Shown: positions 1 to 8,895, counted from the stretch's first letter. The stretch is 17,657 nucleotides of DNA from Alphaproteobacteria bacterium (GCA_016869775.1 VGDJ01000009.1:1-17657), one strand, 5' to 3'. Notes: generated by a model not told the origin, from the letters alone. A program made the numbers and translations.

Positions 1-2
1 TC

Positions 3-830
3 AAGGGCAGATTTAAAGCAATGATCCATTCGCAATTTTGAAGTTCTTAGTCCTCTTTGCACCATGTATGAACAATATGGCGCCGCAGTGACGGCCATAT
101 ATCTAAAAGCTTCGTACATAACTCTAAAATGCTTTTCTTGAACAGTTATTGAGCCCATCATGATATCTGAATGGCCATTTATATATTTTGTTAAAGCCAT
201 AACCGAGACATCAACTCCATGATCAAAAGCCTTAAAATAAATGCCACTTGCCCAAGAATTATCAAGTATAGTTATGACATTGTGCTTTCTGGCAATTTTA
301 CAAATAAGAGGAACATCTTGGATTTCAAAAGTCTGCGATCCTGGACTTTCCAAAAAAATTACTCTGGTATTTTTCTTGATTAATTTTGTGATTCCTTCGC
401 CAATATGCGGGTCAAAATAGGTAGTCTCAACGCCAAGTTTTTTTAGAAATTTATCGGCAAAACCACGGGTTGGTGAATAAACATTATCAACGAGTAACAT
501 ATGATCGCCCTGCTTTAAGAAAGCAATCAGCGCAGTATTTATAGCTGCAGCTCCTGAAGAAGTTACGAACGTGTTATAACCACCCTCAATTTCGGCAATC
601 GCTTGTTCCAAAGCAAAATTGGTTTGCGTGCCGTAACGACCGTATTTTAATTCATATGGCTGAACTAAATCGTTGTTAGAGTATCCTCGTTCCGCATACA
701 TAAAATCTTTATAAGTCGGAAAAACAATTGTCGAACTTTGATAAATCGGTGGATTTACCATCCAGCCTTGCTCTTTTGGATTTCTGCCGGCATGAATTAT
801 TTTTGTAGATTCGTGAACTTTTTTTTCCAT
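3..830 (-). CDS. metC: Cystathionine beta-lyase, C-terminus outside the window
   Basis: PLP-dependent enzyme of the Cys/Met metabolism family that cleaves cystathionine to homocysteine, pyruvate and ammonia in methionine synthesis. 276 codons are visible from the ATG at 830; the reading frame is open to the left edge, so about 110-120 C-terminal residues are missing. Seen directly: the PLP-lysine block ALTKYINGHSD (Lys about 215), an SSGAAAINTA phosphate-binding stretch near 91-100, ESPGSQTFE near 161-169 and LDNSWASG near 189-196. The ESPGS and NSWASG versions match E. coli MetC rather than MetB or MetZ, which is why I choose beta-lyase; a sulfhydrylase or gamma-lyase activity cannot be wholly excluded. 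The start lies only 4 bases after the TAA of the upstream HIT gene, so the two are probably co-transcribed and translationally coupled. Confidence 0.92.
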   Translation of the reverse strand, partial: MEKKVHESTKIIHAGRNPKEQGWMVNPPIYQSSTIVFPTYKDFMYAERGYSNNDLVQPYELKYGRYGTQTNFALEQAIAEIEGGYNTFVTSSGAAAINTALIAFLKQGDHMLLVDNVYSPTRGFADKFLKKLGVETTYFDPHIGEGITKLIKKNTRVIFLESPGSQTFEIQDVPLICKIARKHNVITILDNSWASGIYFKAFDHGVDVSVMALTKYINGHSDIMMGSITVQEKHFRVMYEAFRYMAVTAAPYCSYMVQRGLRTSKLRMDHCFKSAL

Positions 831-834
831 AAAT

Positions 835-1209
835 TTATCGAAGTTGATTGTCAGATGAGATAAGTGGGCCAAGTTTTTTGCCACCTAAAATATGAACATG
901 AAAATGATTTACAGTTTGATGAGCATTTGAGCCATTATTGGTAATTAGGCGAAAACCTTGGTCGTGAGCATTTAAATCTTGGGCAATTTGCGCAACTTTT
1001 TTAAAAAAATTTGCTATAATTTCAGGACTAGCATTGCTCACAAAATCAATGTAATCAATAAATTCTGCCTTTGGAACTACTAAAATGTGAATTGGTGAAG
1101 CTTGAGAAATATCATGAAAAGCTAACAAATTGTTGTCTTCATATACTTTTTTGGCTGGTATTTCGTTGCGTATAATTTTAGCAAAAATATTATTTTTGTC
1201 GTAAGTCAT
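835..1209 (-). CDS. HIT-family nucleotide hydrolase (HinT-like)
   Basis: Small cytosolic histidine-triad protein, 124 residues, the usual size of bacterial HinT-type purine nucleoside phosphoramidases. The triad is intact as NHFHVHILGG (residues 101-110; His102, His104, His106), and the N-terminal half shows the conserved IFAKIIRNEIPAKKVYEDN and SPIHILVVPK blocks. Start is the ATG at 1209; no clear Shine-Dalgarno precedes it, which is common in this window. It is the first gene of a short minus-strand unit with metC and diverges from lon across a 144-base AT-rich gap that must hold both promoters. The physiological substrate is not evident from sequence; the HinT/PKCI branch fits best by motif and length. 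Confidence 0.93.
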   Translation of the reverse strand: MTYDKNNIFAKIIRNEIPAKKVYEDNNLLAFHDISQASPIHILVVPKAEFIDYIDFVSNASPEIIANFFKKVAQIAQDLNAHDQGFRLITNNGSNAHQTVNHFHVHILGGKKLGPLISSDNQLR

Positions 1210-1353
1210 TAAAAAAATAATTTAAAAATAAAATAATTATTAACTTTTGTTTTGTTTAAATTTATAAATTTGGCTATCAAAATAACGAACGACCCAACAA
1301 TTTACAAGTTAATTTTGCTGATTAAAAATTGATTTATCTAACCTAAAATTACC

Positions 1354-3723
1354 ATGAAAAACAATAAAGAAAATAACAAAGACAACATCTCAAATAAAAC
1401 CCAAGAACAAAAATTTTATACAATTCCATTGCGTGATACCGTAATTTTTCCTCGCACCACAACAACAATTTTGGTTGGTCGTGAAAAATCTATCAATTCA
1501 GTCGAAGAGGCTTTTAATAATAAATCACCAATTTTTGCCGTTATTCAAAACAACCCCGACAGCGATGACTTCACTGAAAAGAATCTTCATAAAGTTGGAA
1601 CAATTTGTAAAATAATTGAACTCATCAAAACACCAGATGGCAATCTCAAAGCCATTTTACAAGGCTTTGTGCGCGCCAAAATTGATTCGACAATTGAAGA
1701 TAAAACTCGTTTTTTTTGCAAAATATCGCTTCTTCCCGAACAAAAAGCTGATGAAAAAGACAAAGAACTTATTGGCCTCATCAAAGCCTGCGCCGAAAAC
1801 TTTGCACGCTATTCTCAATATAACAAAAAAATCACTGTCGAAATAATTAATGAACTCAAAAATATAAAAACTACGCACGATATTTTATATTTTATTGCTG
1901 GCTATTGTTGTAATTCAGTAAATCAACGCCAAATTATTTTGGGCGAAAATATTTTGAAAAAAAAGTTTTATAAATTACTCGAAATCATCAAAACTGAAAT
2001 TGAAATTGGAGAAGCCGAAGAGCGAATTAACCGCTCAATTCAAGAAAAATTTACTAAACATCAAAAAGAGCTTTATTTTAACGAGCAACTCAAAAATATT
2101 AAAAAAGAACTGGGTCAAGAAGAAGACCCAGAAATTAAAGAGCTTAAAACCAAAATTTCTAAACTTAAGCTTCCTAAAGAAGTTTTAAAAAAGTGTGAAA
2201 CTGAATTGCAAAAATTGCAAAAAACTCACCAATATTCATCAGAATCTGGCGTAGTTAGAAACTATCTTGAGTGGATATGTTCGTTGCCTTGGTCAGTTCA
2301 ATCAGACTCGATTCATAATCTTAAAAATGCCAAGCAAATTCTTGATAAACATCATTTTGGGTTAGAAAAGGTTAAAGAAAGAATCCTTGAATTTATTGCG
2401 GTTCAAATCAAAACGAAGGGTGTTCGTGGCCCAATTTTGTGCCTAGTCGGCGCTCCCGGAGTTGGAAAAACTTCTCTCGCGCGCTCAATTGCCGAAAGTC
2501 TTAATCGTAAATATGTTAAAGTTTCGCTTGGAGGTGTTAAAGATGAATCAGAAATTCGTGGCCACCGCAGAACCTATGTGGGAGCAATGCCGGGGCGCAT
2601 TATTCAATCAATGCGAAAAGCCGAAACTATCAACCCTCTAATGCTTCTCGATGAAATCGATAAAATATCAAGTGACTTTCGCGGTGACCCCGCTTCAGCG
2701 CTTCTTGAAGTTCTTGATCCTGAACAAAATTGCAATTTCTCAGACCATTATCTCGAAGTAGATTATGACTTATCTAAGGTCATTTTTGTTGCTACAGCTA
2801 ATTCAATTAACTCGATACCAATTCCTCTTCGCGATAGAATGGAAATCATTAACGTGTCTGGTTACACTGAAAATGAAAAACTGCAAATCGCCCAAAAACA
2901 TATTATTCCTAGGCTTCTCAAAGAAAATGGCCTTAATATAAATGAATTTAGCATCGATAAAGAGGCCATAACTCTCCTAATTCGCCGCTACACATTTGAG
3001 GCTGGAGTCAGAAATTTAAATCGCGAAATAGAAAATCTAATCAGAAAATCTGTTAAATTGATAATTTCAAAAGAAGCCAAAAAAATTGCAATTAATAGTG
3101 ATAATTTAAAAACCTATTCCGGCCCAGCTAAAAAAGATTTTGGACGCGCTAGAAGTCATGATGCCGTAGGTGTGGCTACTGGCATGGCTTATACTCAATA
3201 TGGTGGTGACCTACTTGAAATCGAAGCTTTAAAATTTGAAGGCAGTGGTAAAGTTCAAATAACCGGAAGCCTTGGCGATGTTATGAAAGAATCAGTCCAA
3301 GCTTCACTGAGTTATGTTCGCTCAATCGCAAAATCTCTTAAAATTGACGCCAAAAAATTCAACAAATTTGATTTTCATATTCACGTACCAGAAGGCGCCA
3401 CACCAAAAGACGGCCCATCAGCTGGAGTTGCAATTTCGGTATGTTTAGCTTCAATTTTAAGTGAACAAAAAATCGACAGATTTGTGGCTATGACTGGCGA
3501 AATAACTCTGAGCGGAAAAGTACTTGAAATTGGTGGCCTCAAAGAAAAACTCTTAGCCTCTTTACGCGGTGGAATAAAAAAGGTTCTAATTCCAAAAAGT
3601 AATCTAAAAGATCTCGAAGAAATGCCTCAAGAAGTCATAAAAAATCTTAAAATTGTTCCGATCGAAACCATTGATGAAGCACTTCAAGAGTGCCTTATAA
3701 ATTTCAAAAAATTGCGCTCATAA
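1354..3723 (+). CDS. lon: ATP-dependent protease Lon
   Basis: Cytosolic AAA+ serine protease that degrades misfolded and regulatory proteins. The 789 residues match the family length. Order: N-terminal substrate-binding (LAN) domain beginning YTIPLRDTVIFPRT, a long coiled-coil region around 215-290, the AAA+ module with Walker A GAPGVGKTS at 366-374 (Lys372) and Walker B LLDEID around 431-436, then the protease domain with catalytic Ser689 in PKDGPSAG and catalytic Lys732 in GGLKEKLLA. The 43-residue Ser-Lys spacing equals that of E. coli Lon (Ser679/Lys722). All key residues are intact. The 1210-1353 leader offers only a weak sigma70-like candidate (TTTACA at 1301, TAAAAA at 1323); I do not see a convincing heat-shock promoter. 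yidC follows 72 bases downstream in the same direction. Confidence 0.98.
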   Translation: MKNNKENNKDNISNKTQEQKFYTIPLRDTVIFPRTTTTILVGREKSINSVEEAFNNKSPIFAVIQNNPDSDDFTEKNLHKVGTICKIIELIKTPDGNLKAILQGFVRAKIDSTIEDKTRFFCKISLLPEQKADEKDKELIGLIKACAENFARYSQYNKKITVEIINELKNIKTTHDILYFIAGYCCNSVNQRQIILGENILKKKFYKLLEIIKTEIEIGEAEERINRSIQEKFTKHQKELYFNEQLKNIKKELGQEEDPEIKELKTKISKLKLPKEVLKKCETELQKLQKTHQYSSESGVVRNYLEWICSLPWSVQSDSIHNLKNAKQILDKHHFGLEKVKERILEFIAVQIKTKGVRGPILCLVGAPGVGKTSLARSIAESLNRKYVKVSLGGVKDESEIRGHRRTYVGAMPGRIIQSMRKAETINPLMLLDEIDKISSDFRGDPASALLEVLDPEQNCNFSDHYLEVDYDLSKVIFVATANSINSIPIPLRDRMEIINVSGYTENEKLQIAQKHIIPRLLKENGLNINEFSIDKEAITLLIRRYTFEAGVRNLNREIENLIRKSVKLIISKEAKKIAINSDNLKTYSGPAKKDFGRARSHDAVGVATGMAYTQYGGDLLEIEALKFEGSGKVQITGSLGDVMKESVQASLSYVRSIAKSLKIDAKKFNKFDFHIHVPEGATPKDGPSAGVAISVCLASILSEQKIDRFVAMTGEITLSGKVLEIGGLKEKLLASLRGGIKKVLIPKSNLKDLEEMPQEVIKNLKIVPIETIDEALQECLINFKKLRS

Positions 3724-3740
3724 TTTTATTTAAAGTTTAA

Positions 3741-3771
3741 TTGATAATTATGAATGGCTCTTTGATAATTA
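3741..3771 (+). repeat. Direct repeat TTGATAATTA, two copies
   Basis: The lon-yidC gap carries an exact 10-base direct repeat, TTGATAATTA at 3741-3750 and at 3762-3771. The copies are 21 bases apart start to start, i.e. two turns of DNA on the same helix face. This is the geometry of a pair of protein-binding half sites ahead of yidC, but in AT-rich DNA it may be chance. Confidence 0.35.
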
Positions 3772-3795
3772 AATTTTCAACAAAATTAACACAAA

Positions 3796-5610
3796 ATGAC
3801 TAACGATAATAACAAAAATATTCTTCTTGCCACCACCCTTTCGGTCTTTGTTATGATTGCTTGGACATGGTTTTACGATAAACCGCGTCTTGAAAAACTC
3901 TCCAATCAACCAAAGGCACAAAATTCAACTCAATTGGCTGATCAAAAATCGAATAGCACATCACCCAATAATCTTTCAAATTCTAATTCTTCGATTGATG
4001 ATATTTCTGAAACTCAAACCGATAATTTACAAGAAACATCGACCGATTCTCTCAATACCAACTCAAATAACGAATATATTTCGGCATATAAAACGCGTAA
4101 AGAAGTAGTCGAAAAAACTGCCGAACAAAGAGTGCGCATTGAAACCGAATCGCTTCATGGCTCAATAAATCTCAAAGGAGCTAGATTTGATGATTTAACA
4201 CTTGCTAAATACTATGAAAAACCAAATCAAAAAGATGAGGTTGTACTTTTTTCGCCAAGCGAAACAAAGGAAAGGTATTTTGCCGATTTTGGATTTTTAA
4301 CTTCCAGTCCCAATCTTGAAACACCAAAACCAGATACATTGTGGCAAACCGATAAAACAAAACTAACTACTAAAAATCCGATTACTTTATCTTGGACAAA
4401 CTCACAAAATATTTTGTTTAAAATAAAAATTTCGGTCGACGAAAATTATTTATTTAAAGTCGAACAAACAATCATAAACAATTCTGCCAACCCAATCCAA
4501 ATTTCTTCATTTGGACGCATTAACCGCAATCTTAACAATCAACAAAAAGCCGTTTATATTCTTCATGAAGGAGCAATTGGCGCTTTCAACGGCATATTAT
4601 CCGAAACAAACTATGAAGATTTGGCCGAAGAAAAATCACAAAAATTTAGTGATATGGGCGAGAAAGGTTCTTGGCTTGGAATAACCGACAAATACTGGCT
4701 AAGCACTCTAATACCAGATCAAAAGCTCCCATTTGAGGCAAATTTTTCGTATAACTTTAAAAACCAAAACCATATTTATAATGCTGATTTTATCGGCCAA
4801 GAAACCTCTATTCAGGCTAATGATCAGCTTACTTTTGAGCACAATTTGTTTGCGGGTGCCAAAAAAGTAAAAATCTTAGATTCATATAATTCTAAACTTA
4901 ATCTCAAACTCTTTGACCGCGCTATTGACTTCGGTTGGTTCTATTTCTTGACTAAGCCATTTTTCTTTGTAATTGATTTTCTTTACAAAATTTTTGGTAA
5001 TTTTGGTTTAGCGATTTTGGGAATGACCGTAATCGTCAAACTCGCACTCTTTCCAATGGCCAATAAATCTTATTCAGCCATTGCCCGCCTAAGAACACTT
5101 CAACCCAAAATCGAAGCTCTCAAAGAAAAGCACAAAGACGATAAAATTACCCTTAACCGTGAAATGATGGAGCTTTATAAACGCGAAAAAATTAATCCAG
5201 CTTCAGGTTGCTTGCCAATCTTTATTCAGATTCCAGTCTTTTTTGCTTTATACAAGGTTTTTTACGTAACTCTAGACATGCGTCACGCCCCATTTTATGG
5301 CTGGATAAAAGATTTATCCGCTCCTGATCCAACAACAATATTAAATCTTTTTGGGTTACTACCATTTGAAGTTTCAAGTAGTTTTAACTTAGGAATATGG
5401 CCAATCCTTATGGGCGCAACTATGGTTATTCAACAAAAACTTAGTCCGCCCACTTCAGACCCAGTGCAAGCTAAAATTTTAAAATTCATGCCTTATGGGT
5501 TGACAATAGTTTTAGCCACTTTTCCTGCTGGATTGGTTATTTATTGGACATGGAGCAACACTCTATCAATTCTTCAACAGCTTTACATCAACAAAAAATT
5601 CAAAAAATAG
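3796..5610 (+). CDS. yidC: Membrane protein insertase YidC
   Basis: Inner-membrane insertase/chaperone of the YidC/Oxa1/Alb3 family that inserts and folds membrane proteins alone or with SecYEG. 604 residues, the Gram-negative long form. Order: N-terminal transmembrane anchor (about 7-25, LLATTLSVFVMIAWTWF), a low-complexity Ser/Asn/Gln linker (about 35-95), the periplasmic beta-sandwich domain (about 110-370), then the conserved insertase core from about 380. The core has the hairpin RLRTLQPKIEALKEKHKDDK, the NPASGCLPIFIQIPVFFALY membrane helix and further C-terminal helices. Lys415 in TVIVKLALFP sits where E. coli has the essential Arg366 of the hydrophilic groove, so the positive charge is kept. 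The gene converges on ubiG. The usual rnpA-yidC neighbourhood is not visible here; instead lon is upstream. Confidence 0.97.
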   Translation: MTNDNNKNILLATTLSVFVMIAWTWFYDKPRLEKLSNQPKAQNSTQLADQKSNSTSPNNLSNSNSSIDDISETQTDNLQETSTDSLNTNSNNEYISAYKTRKEVVEKTAEQRVRIETESLHGSINLKGARFDDLTLAKYYEKPNQKDEVVLFSPSETKERYFADFGFLTSSPNLETPKPDTLWQTDKTKLTTKNPITLSWTNSQNILFKIKISVDENYLFKVEQTIINNSANPIQISSFGRINRNLNNQQKAVYILHEGAIGAFNGILSETNYEDLAEEKSQKFSDMGEKGSWLGITDKYWLSTLIPDQKLPFEANFSYNFKNQNHIYNADFIGQETSIQANDQLTFEHNLFAGAKKVKILDSYNSKLNLKLFDRAIDFGWFYFLTKPFFFVIDFLYKIFGNFGLAILGMTVIVKLALFPMANKSYSAIARLRTLQPKIEALKEKHKDDKITLNREMMELYKREKINPASGCLPIFIQIPVFFALYKVFYVTLDMRHAPFYGWIKDLSAPDPTTILNLFGLLPFEVSSSFNLGIWPILMGATMVIQQKLSPPTSDPVQAKILKFMPYGLTIVLATFPAGLVIYWTWSNTLSILQQLYINKKFKK

Positions 5611-5686
5611 TAAGGATATTTAATTCGATAATTTGAATTGATAACTTGGTAATTAATTTAACAATTTCGTTCAAAAAAATTGCTGA

Positions 5687-6412
5687 TTATTTCTTGAAAA
5701 CCATGCAGTAATTTATCGACAAATCTTCGCCCAAATTCCACTCATCTTTTAAAATATTATAACAAAATCCTTGAATTTTGTGAATTTTTAAATCGTTTAT
5801 ACGAGCTATACTCTCAATCTCCGATGGCTTCAGAAATTTTCGCCAATCATGAGTACCAATTGGCAACCAACGCAAAATATATTCTACTCCGAATTTAGCC
5901 ATTAATAGTGACTTTGCCGTGCGATTAAGGGTGGCAATCATTAACAAGCCGTTTGGTTTGAGAAGTTTAGCGCATGATTCAACAAATTTTTTGACATCAG
6001 CCACATGCTCAATTATCTCAAGAGCTAAAACCACATCAAATTGTTGATTTTGTAGCACTAATTCTTCAGCGCTATTGCATTTATAATCAATATTTAATGA
6101 ACTTTTTTGAGCATGAATTTTGGCAATTTCAATATTTTTTTCCGAAGCATCAATAGCATAAACATCGGCGCCCATTATGCAGAGAGGTTCAGCAATTAAG
6201 CCCCCTCCACAACCGATATCAAGAATTTTTAGGTTTGAAAGTGGTTCGATTAATTTTTCGTCGCGTTGAAAATATTGACAAATTTGTGCACGAAAAAAAG
6301 CTAAACGAATTGGATTAAACTTATGTAAAGGCTTGAATTTGCCGTTTTCATCCCACCATTCGTCGGCAATTTTAGAGAATTTTTCAACTTCTTTTTCATC
6401 AATGGTCGACAT
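5687..6412 (-). CDS. ubiG: Ubiquinone biosynthesis O-methyltransferase UbiG
   Basis: SAM-dependent methyltransferase performing the two O-methylations of ubiquinone synthesis at the inner face of the membrane. 241 residues, normal for the family. It shows the UbiG N-terminal signature FSKIADEWWDENGKFKPLH (12-30) with NPIRLAFFR following, SAM motif I LDIGCGGG (64-71), an acidic motif II (VYAIDAS) and the post-motif region LALEIIEHV. The combination of the DEWWD block and GCGGG identifies UbiG rather than a generic class I methyltransferase. It is the last gene of the DAHP synthase-era-ubiG unit, starting 11 bases beyond the era stop. Confidence 0.96.
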   Translation of the reverse strand: MSTIDEKEVEKFSKIADEWWDENGKFKPLHKFNPIRLAFFRAQICQYFQRDEKLIEPLSNLKILDIGCGGGLIAEPLCIMGADVYAIDASEKNIEIAKIHAQKSSLNIDYKCNSAEELVLQNQQFDVVLALEIIEHVADVKKFVESCAKLLKPNGLLMIATLNRTAKSLLMAKFGVEYILRWLPIGTHDWRKFLKPSEIESIARINDLKIHKIQGFCYNILKDEWNLGEDLSINYCMVFKK

Positions 6413-6423
6413 AAATAAAAAAT

Positions 6424-7410
6424 TTAAGAGTTATTTTTGGAATTATTTTTTGGGTTTATTTTTGGGTTTATTTTTTGGGCAATAAATTTTTTATGATTAT
6501 CTTTAGGCAATTTTTCAATATCGATTTTTTCAAAATTTTCGGCATGACGCATCCAGTCATGTTTAACTTTTACAAACAAATATAAATGCACTTTAGCATT
6601 AGCGATTTCGCCAATATCAAGCCTTGCTTCTTGGCCAATCTTTTTAATCATCGCGCCATTTTTTCCAACGATAATTGATTTTTGACTATCCTTTAAAACA
6701 AAAATAGTTTGATGAATTTTTATATCACCATTGTCTAAAATTTCATAATTATCAGTTTTAACGGCAATTGAGTATGGAAGCTCTTTTTGGAGATATAAAA
6801 AAAGTTTTTCACGAGTTATTTCGCTTGCAATGAAGCGCATTGGTGCATCGGTGATTTGTTCTTCATCGTAAATCCAATTAGGATTTTGGCATTTTGTACA
6901 TAAAAAACTTTTTAGTGTGTCGATGCCATCATTCTGTATGGCCGAAATGGGAATAATATCAATAAATCCTTCATTCGATAGACCTCCAAAAATATCGAGA
7001 AGTTTCGATTTTTTAACTAAATCAATTTTGTTAAGAATTATGGTGATGGGCAAATTTTCTTTTTTTAAATCACTCAAAATTCGAAGATTTTCTTTATTCA
7101 ATCCGATTTCTGAATCAATTACAAAACAAATATGACTTGCCTCTCGTAAGGCTTGCCAAGCGGTTTTAACGATCACTCTTTCAAGGATTTTATCATCTCG
7201 CGGAATAAAAATTCCTGGGGTATCAATTAAAATAATTTGCGTTTCACCTTCGAGAGCAATGGCACGAATTGAATTGCGAGTTGTTTGTACTTTGGGCGAT
7301 ACAATTGACAATTTCTGTCCAAGGATAGCATTCGTTATGGTTGATTTACCTGCATTTGGTGCACCAACGATAGCAATAATTCCGTGTTTTTTGTTGATAG
7401 ATAAATCCAT
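6424..7410 (-). CDS. era: GTPase Era with a repetitive C-terminal tail
   Basis: Essential GTPase that binds the 3' end of 16S rRNA and assists 30S subunit maturation. The GTPase domain has G1 GAPNAGKS (16-23), the TTRN switch I block (43-46), G3 DTPG (63-66), G4 NKID (127-130) and G5 SAI (155-157). It is followed by the C-terminal KH RNA-binding domain with GKNG at 249-252. At 328 residues it is about 25-30 longer than typical Era; the excess is a Lys/Asn-rich tail after about residue 303, ending in four copies of a four-residue unit. Its ATG overlaps the upstream stop by one base (TAATG at 7410), so translation is probably coupled to the DAHP synthase gene. Confidence 0.97.
   Translation of the reverse strand: MDLSINKKHGIIAIVGAPNAGKSTITNAILGQKLSIVSPKVQTTRNSIRAIALEGETQIILIDTPGIFIPRDDKILERVIVKTAWQALREASHICFVIDSEIGLNKENLRILSDLKKENLPITIILNKIDLVKKSKLLDIFGGLSNEGFIDIIPISAIQNDGIDTLKSFLCTKCQNPNWIYDEEQITDAPMRFIASEITREKLFLYLQKELPYSIAVKTDNYEILDNGDIKIHQTIFVLKDSQKSIIVGKNGAMIKKIGQEARLDIGEIANAKVHLYLFVKVKHDWMRHAENFEKIDIEKLPKDNHKKFIAQKINPKINPKNNSKNNS
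6427..6474 (-). repeat. 4 x 12-base tandem repeat at the end of era
   Basis: Four consecutive 12-base units on the minus strand (two identical AAAATAAACCCA copies, then two diverged ones) encode KINP KINP KNNS KNNS, residues 313-328, immediately before the stop. This looks like recent slippage expansion of a coding microsatellite; because the unit is a multiple of three, length changes leave the frame intact. Confidence 0.85.
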
Positions 7411-8816
7411 TATTTATTGATTGAATTTGCTAATTCATGCGCAATTGTAAAAGCCATTTCGATGCTTTGCGATGAATTAAGTCGAGGGTCGCAGTGCGAA
7501 TGATAACGATCACTTAAATTTAGTTCTGAAATTTGTTGATTACCACCCAAACATTCGGTTACATCTTGGCCGGTGAGTTCAAAATGAACTCCACCAGCAA
7601 CAGTTCCTAGGTCTTGATGAATTTTAAAGAAACTTTTTACTTCTTGCAAAATATCTTCGAACTTGCGGGTTTTAAAACCATTGGATGATTTAATAGTGTT
7701 GCCGTGCATTGGGTCACATGACCAGATTACTTTATTACCGTTGTCTTTAATTGTTTTTATGAGAGGTGGAAGTAAATTATGAATTTTATCTTTTCCCATG
7801 CGTGAAATTAGAGTGATTCGACCCTCTTCGTTGTTTGGATTAAGCACTTCAAGCAATTTTAATAATTCATATTGAGTGATTGACGGACCAACCTTGAAGG
7901 CAATTGGATTGGCAATTCCGCGCATAAACTCAACATGCGCTTCGTTAAGGACACGAGTTCTATCGCCAATCCAAAGCAAATGTGCACTTAAAGCATAAAA
8001 TTTTTGATGGTCTTTGCTAAAGCGCGTAAAAGATTCCTCGTAGTTGAGCAAAAGTGCTTCATGCGATGTATAAAAACTTGCGGTAGTGAATTGAGGCATT
8101 GATTTATAATCAATACCGCATGATTTCATGAAGGAGAGAATTTCGTTGATTTTGGAGGTCACCTCTTCGGTGCTGTGTTTGCCATTTAAATAATGCGAAA
8201 ATTCTTCGTTCCATTTGTTGACTTTATCAAGATTACCGTAGCCACCAAGAGCTAATGATCTCAAGAAATTTAGTGAAGCTGATGAATAAAAATAGGCATC
8301 GACTAATCGATTTGGTTCAGCTTTGCGAGCTTGGGTTTCAAATTCGATGGCATTAATTATATCACCTCTATAAGCTGGAAGAGTGCATCCATCGATGGTT
8401 TCTTCACTTTGAGAACGCGGTTTTGCATATTGCCCAGCAATTCTTCCAACTTTGACTACTGGTTTTTTTAAACCATACATCAGAGCGATAGTCATTTGCA
8501 TGATGGTGCGAAAATAATTTTTTAAGTTGGAATGTGAAAATTCAACAAAACTTTCGGCACAATCTCCACCTTGCAATAAGAAGGCCTCACCTCTGGAAAC
8601 TTGAGACAATTCTTGCTTTAATTTTTCAACCTCATCAATCGAAACAAGTGGCGGAAATTTCGATAATTGATCTTCGGTAATTTTTAAATCATGAAGATTG
8701 TCATATTGTGGCTGTTGTTTAATTGGCAGACTTCGCCATGATGAAGGGCTCCAAGAATTTTGATTAGCTAAAAACGATTTTTCAGCTAAATTAGGAGTTA
8801 AATTTGATTTTGTCAT
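7410..8816 (-). CDS. Class II (plant-type) DAHP synthase
   Basis: 3-deoxy-7-phosphoheptulonate synthase, condensing phosphoenolpyruvate and erythrose 4-phosphate in the first step of the shikimate pathway; cytosolic, metal dependent. 468 residues, typical of the AroA-II type (M. tuberculosis AroG, plant DHS). The metal ligands of that family are all in place: Cys86 in LQGGDCAESF, His371 in CDPMHGNT, Glu413 in GGVHFELTGQDVTEC and Asp443 in HCDPRLN. RGIANPIAFKVGP (299-311) is the PEP/phosphate-binding block. The gene leads a minus-strand operon with era and ubiG and is divergent from pheA, another aromatic gene. A strong sigma70-type promoter lies directly upstream. Named aroG or aroF in different genomes, so no symbol is assigned. 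Confidence 0.97.
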   Translation of the reverse strand: MTKSNLTPNLAEKSFLANQNSWSPSSWRSLPIKQQPQYDNLHDLKITEDQLSKFPPLVSIDEVEKLKQELSQVSRGEAFLLQGGDCAESFVEFSHSNLKNYFRTIMQMTIALMYGLKKPVVKVGRIAGQYAKPRSQSEETIDGCTLPAYRGDIINAIEFETQARKAEPNRLVDAYFYSSASLNFLRSLALGGYGNLDKVNKWNEEFSHYLNGKHSTEEVTSKINEILSFMKSCGIDYKSMPQFTTASFYTSHEALLLNYEESFTRFSKDHQKFYALSAHLLWIGDRTRVLNEAHVEFMRGIANPIAFKVGPSITQYELLKLLEVLNPNNEEGRITLISRMGKDKIHNLLPPLIKTIKDNGNKVIWSCDPMHGNTIKSSNGFKTRKFEDILQEVKSFFKIHQDLGTVAGGVHFELTGQDVTECLGGNQQISELNLSDRYHSHCDPRLNSSQSIEMAFTIAHELANSINK

Positions 8817-8845
8817 TTTTATGATTTTATTATTTTGAAGCGAGC

Positions 8846-8874
8846 ATTATCAACGCCTTATTTGCCTTTGTCAA
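8846..8874 (-). promoter_or_regulatory. Sigma70-type promoter for the DAHP synthase operon
   Basis: On the minus strand a perfect TTGACA -35 (plus positions 8869-8874) is separated by 17 bases from GATAAT (8846-8851), the best promoter-like pair in the window. It would start transcription about 20-25 bases ahead of the ATG at 8816. Its -35 overlaps the candidate -35 of the divergent pheA promoter. Confidence 0.6.
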
Positions 8875-8895
8875 TTTAATTTTTAATTGTAAAAT
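8868..8895 (+). promoter_or_regulatory. Candidate promoter for pheA
   Basis: TTGTCA (8868-8873), a 16-base spacer and TAAAAT (8890-8895) point towards pheA, leaving a leader of about 55 bases before the ATG at 8957. Weaker than the divergent promoter. The two -35 boxes occupy nearly the same bases. Confidence 0.4.
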
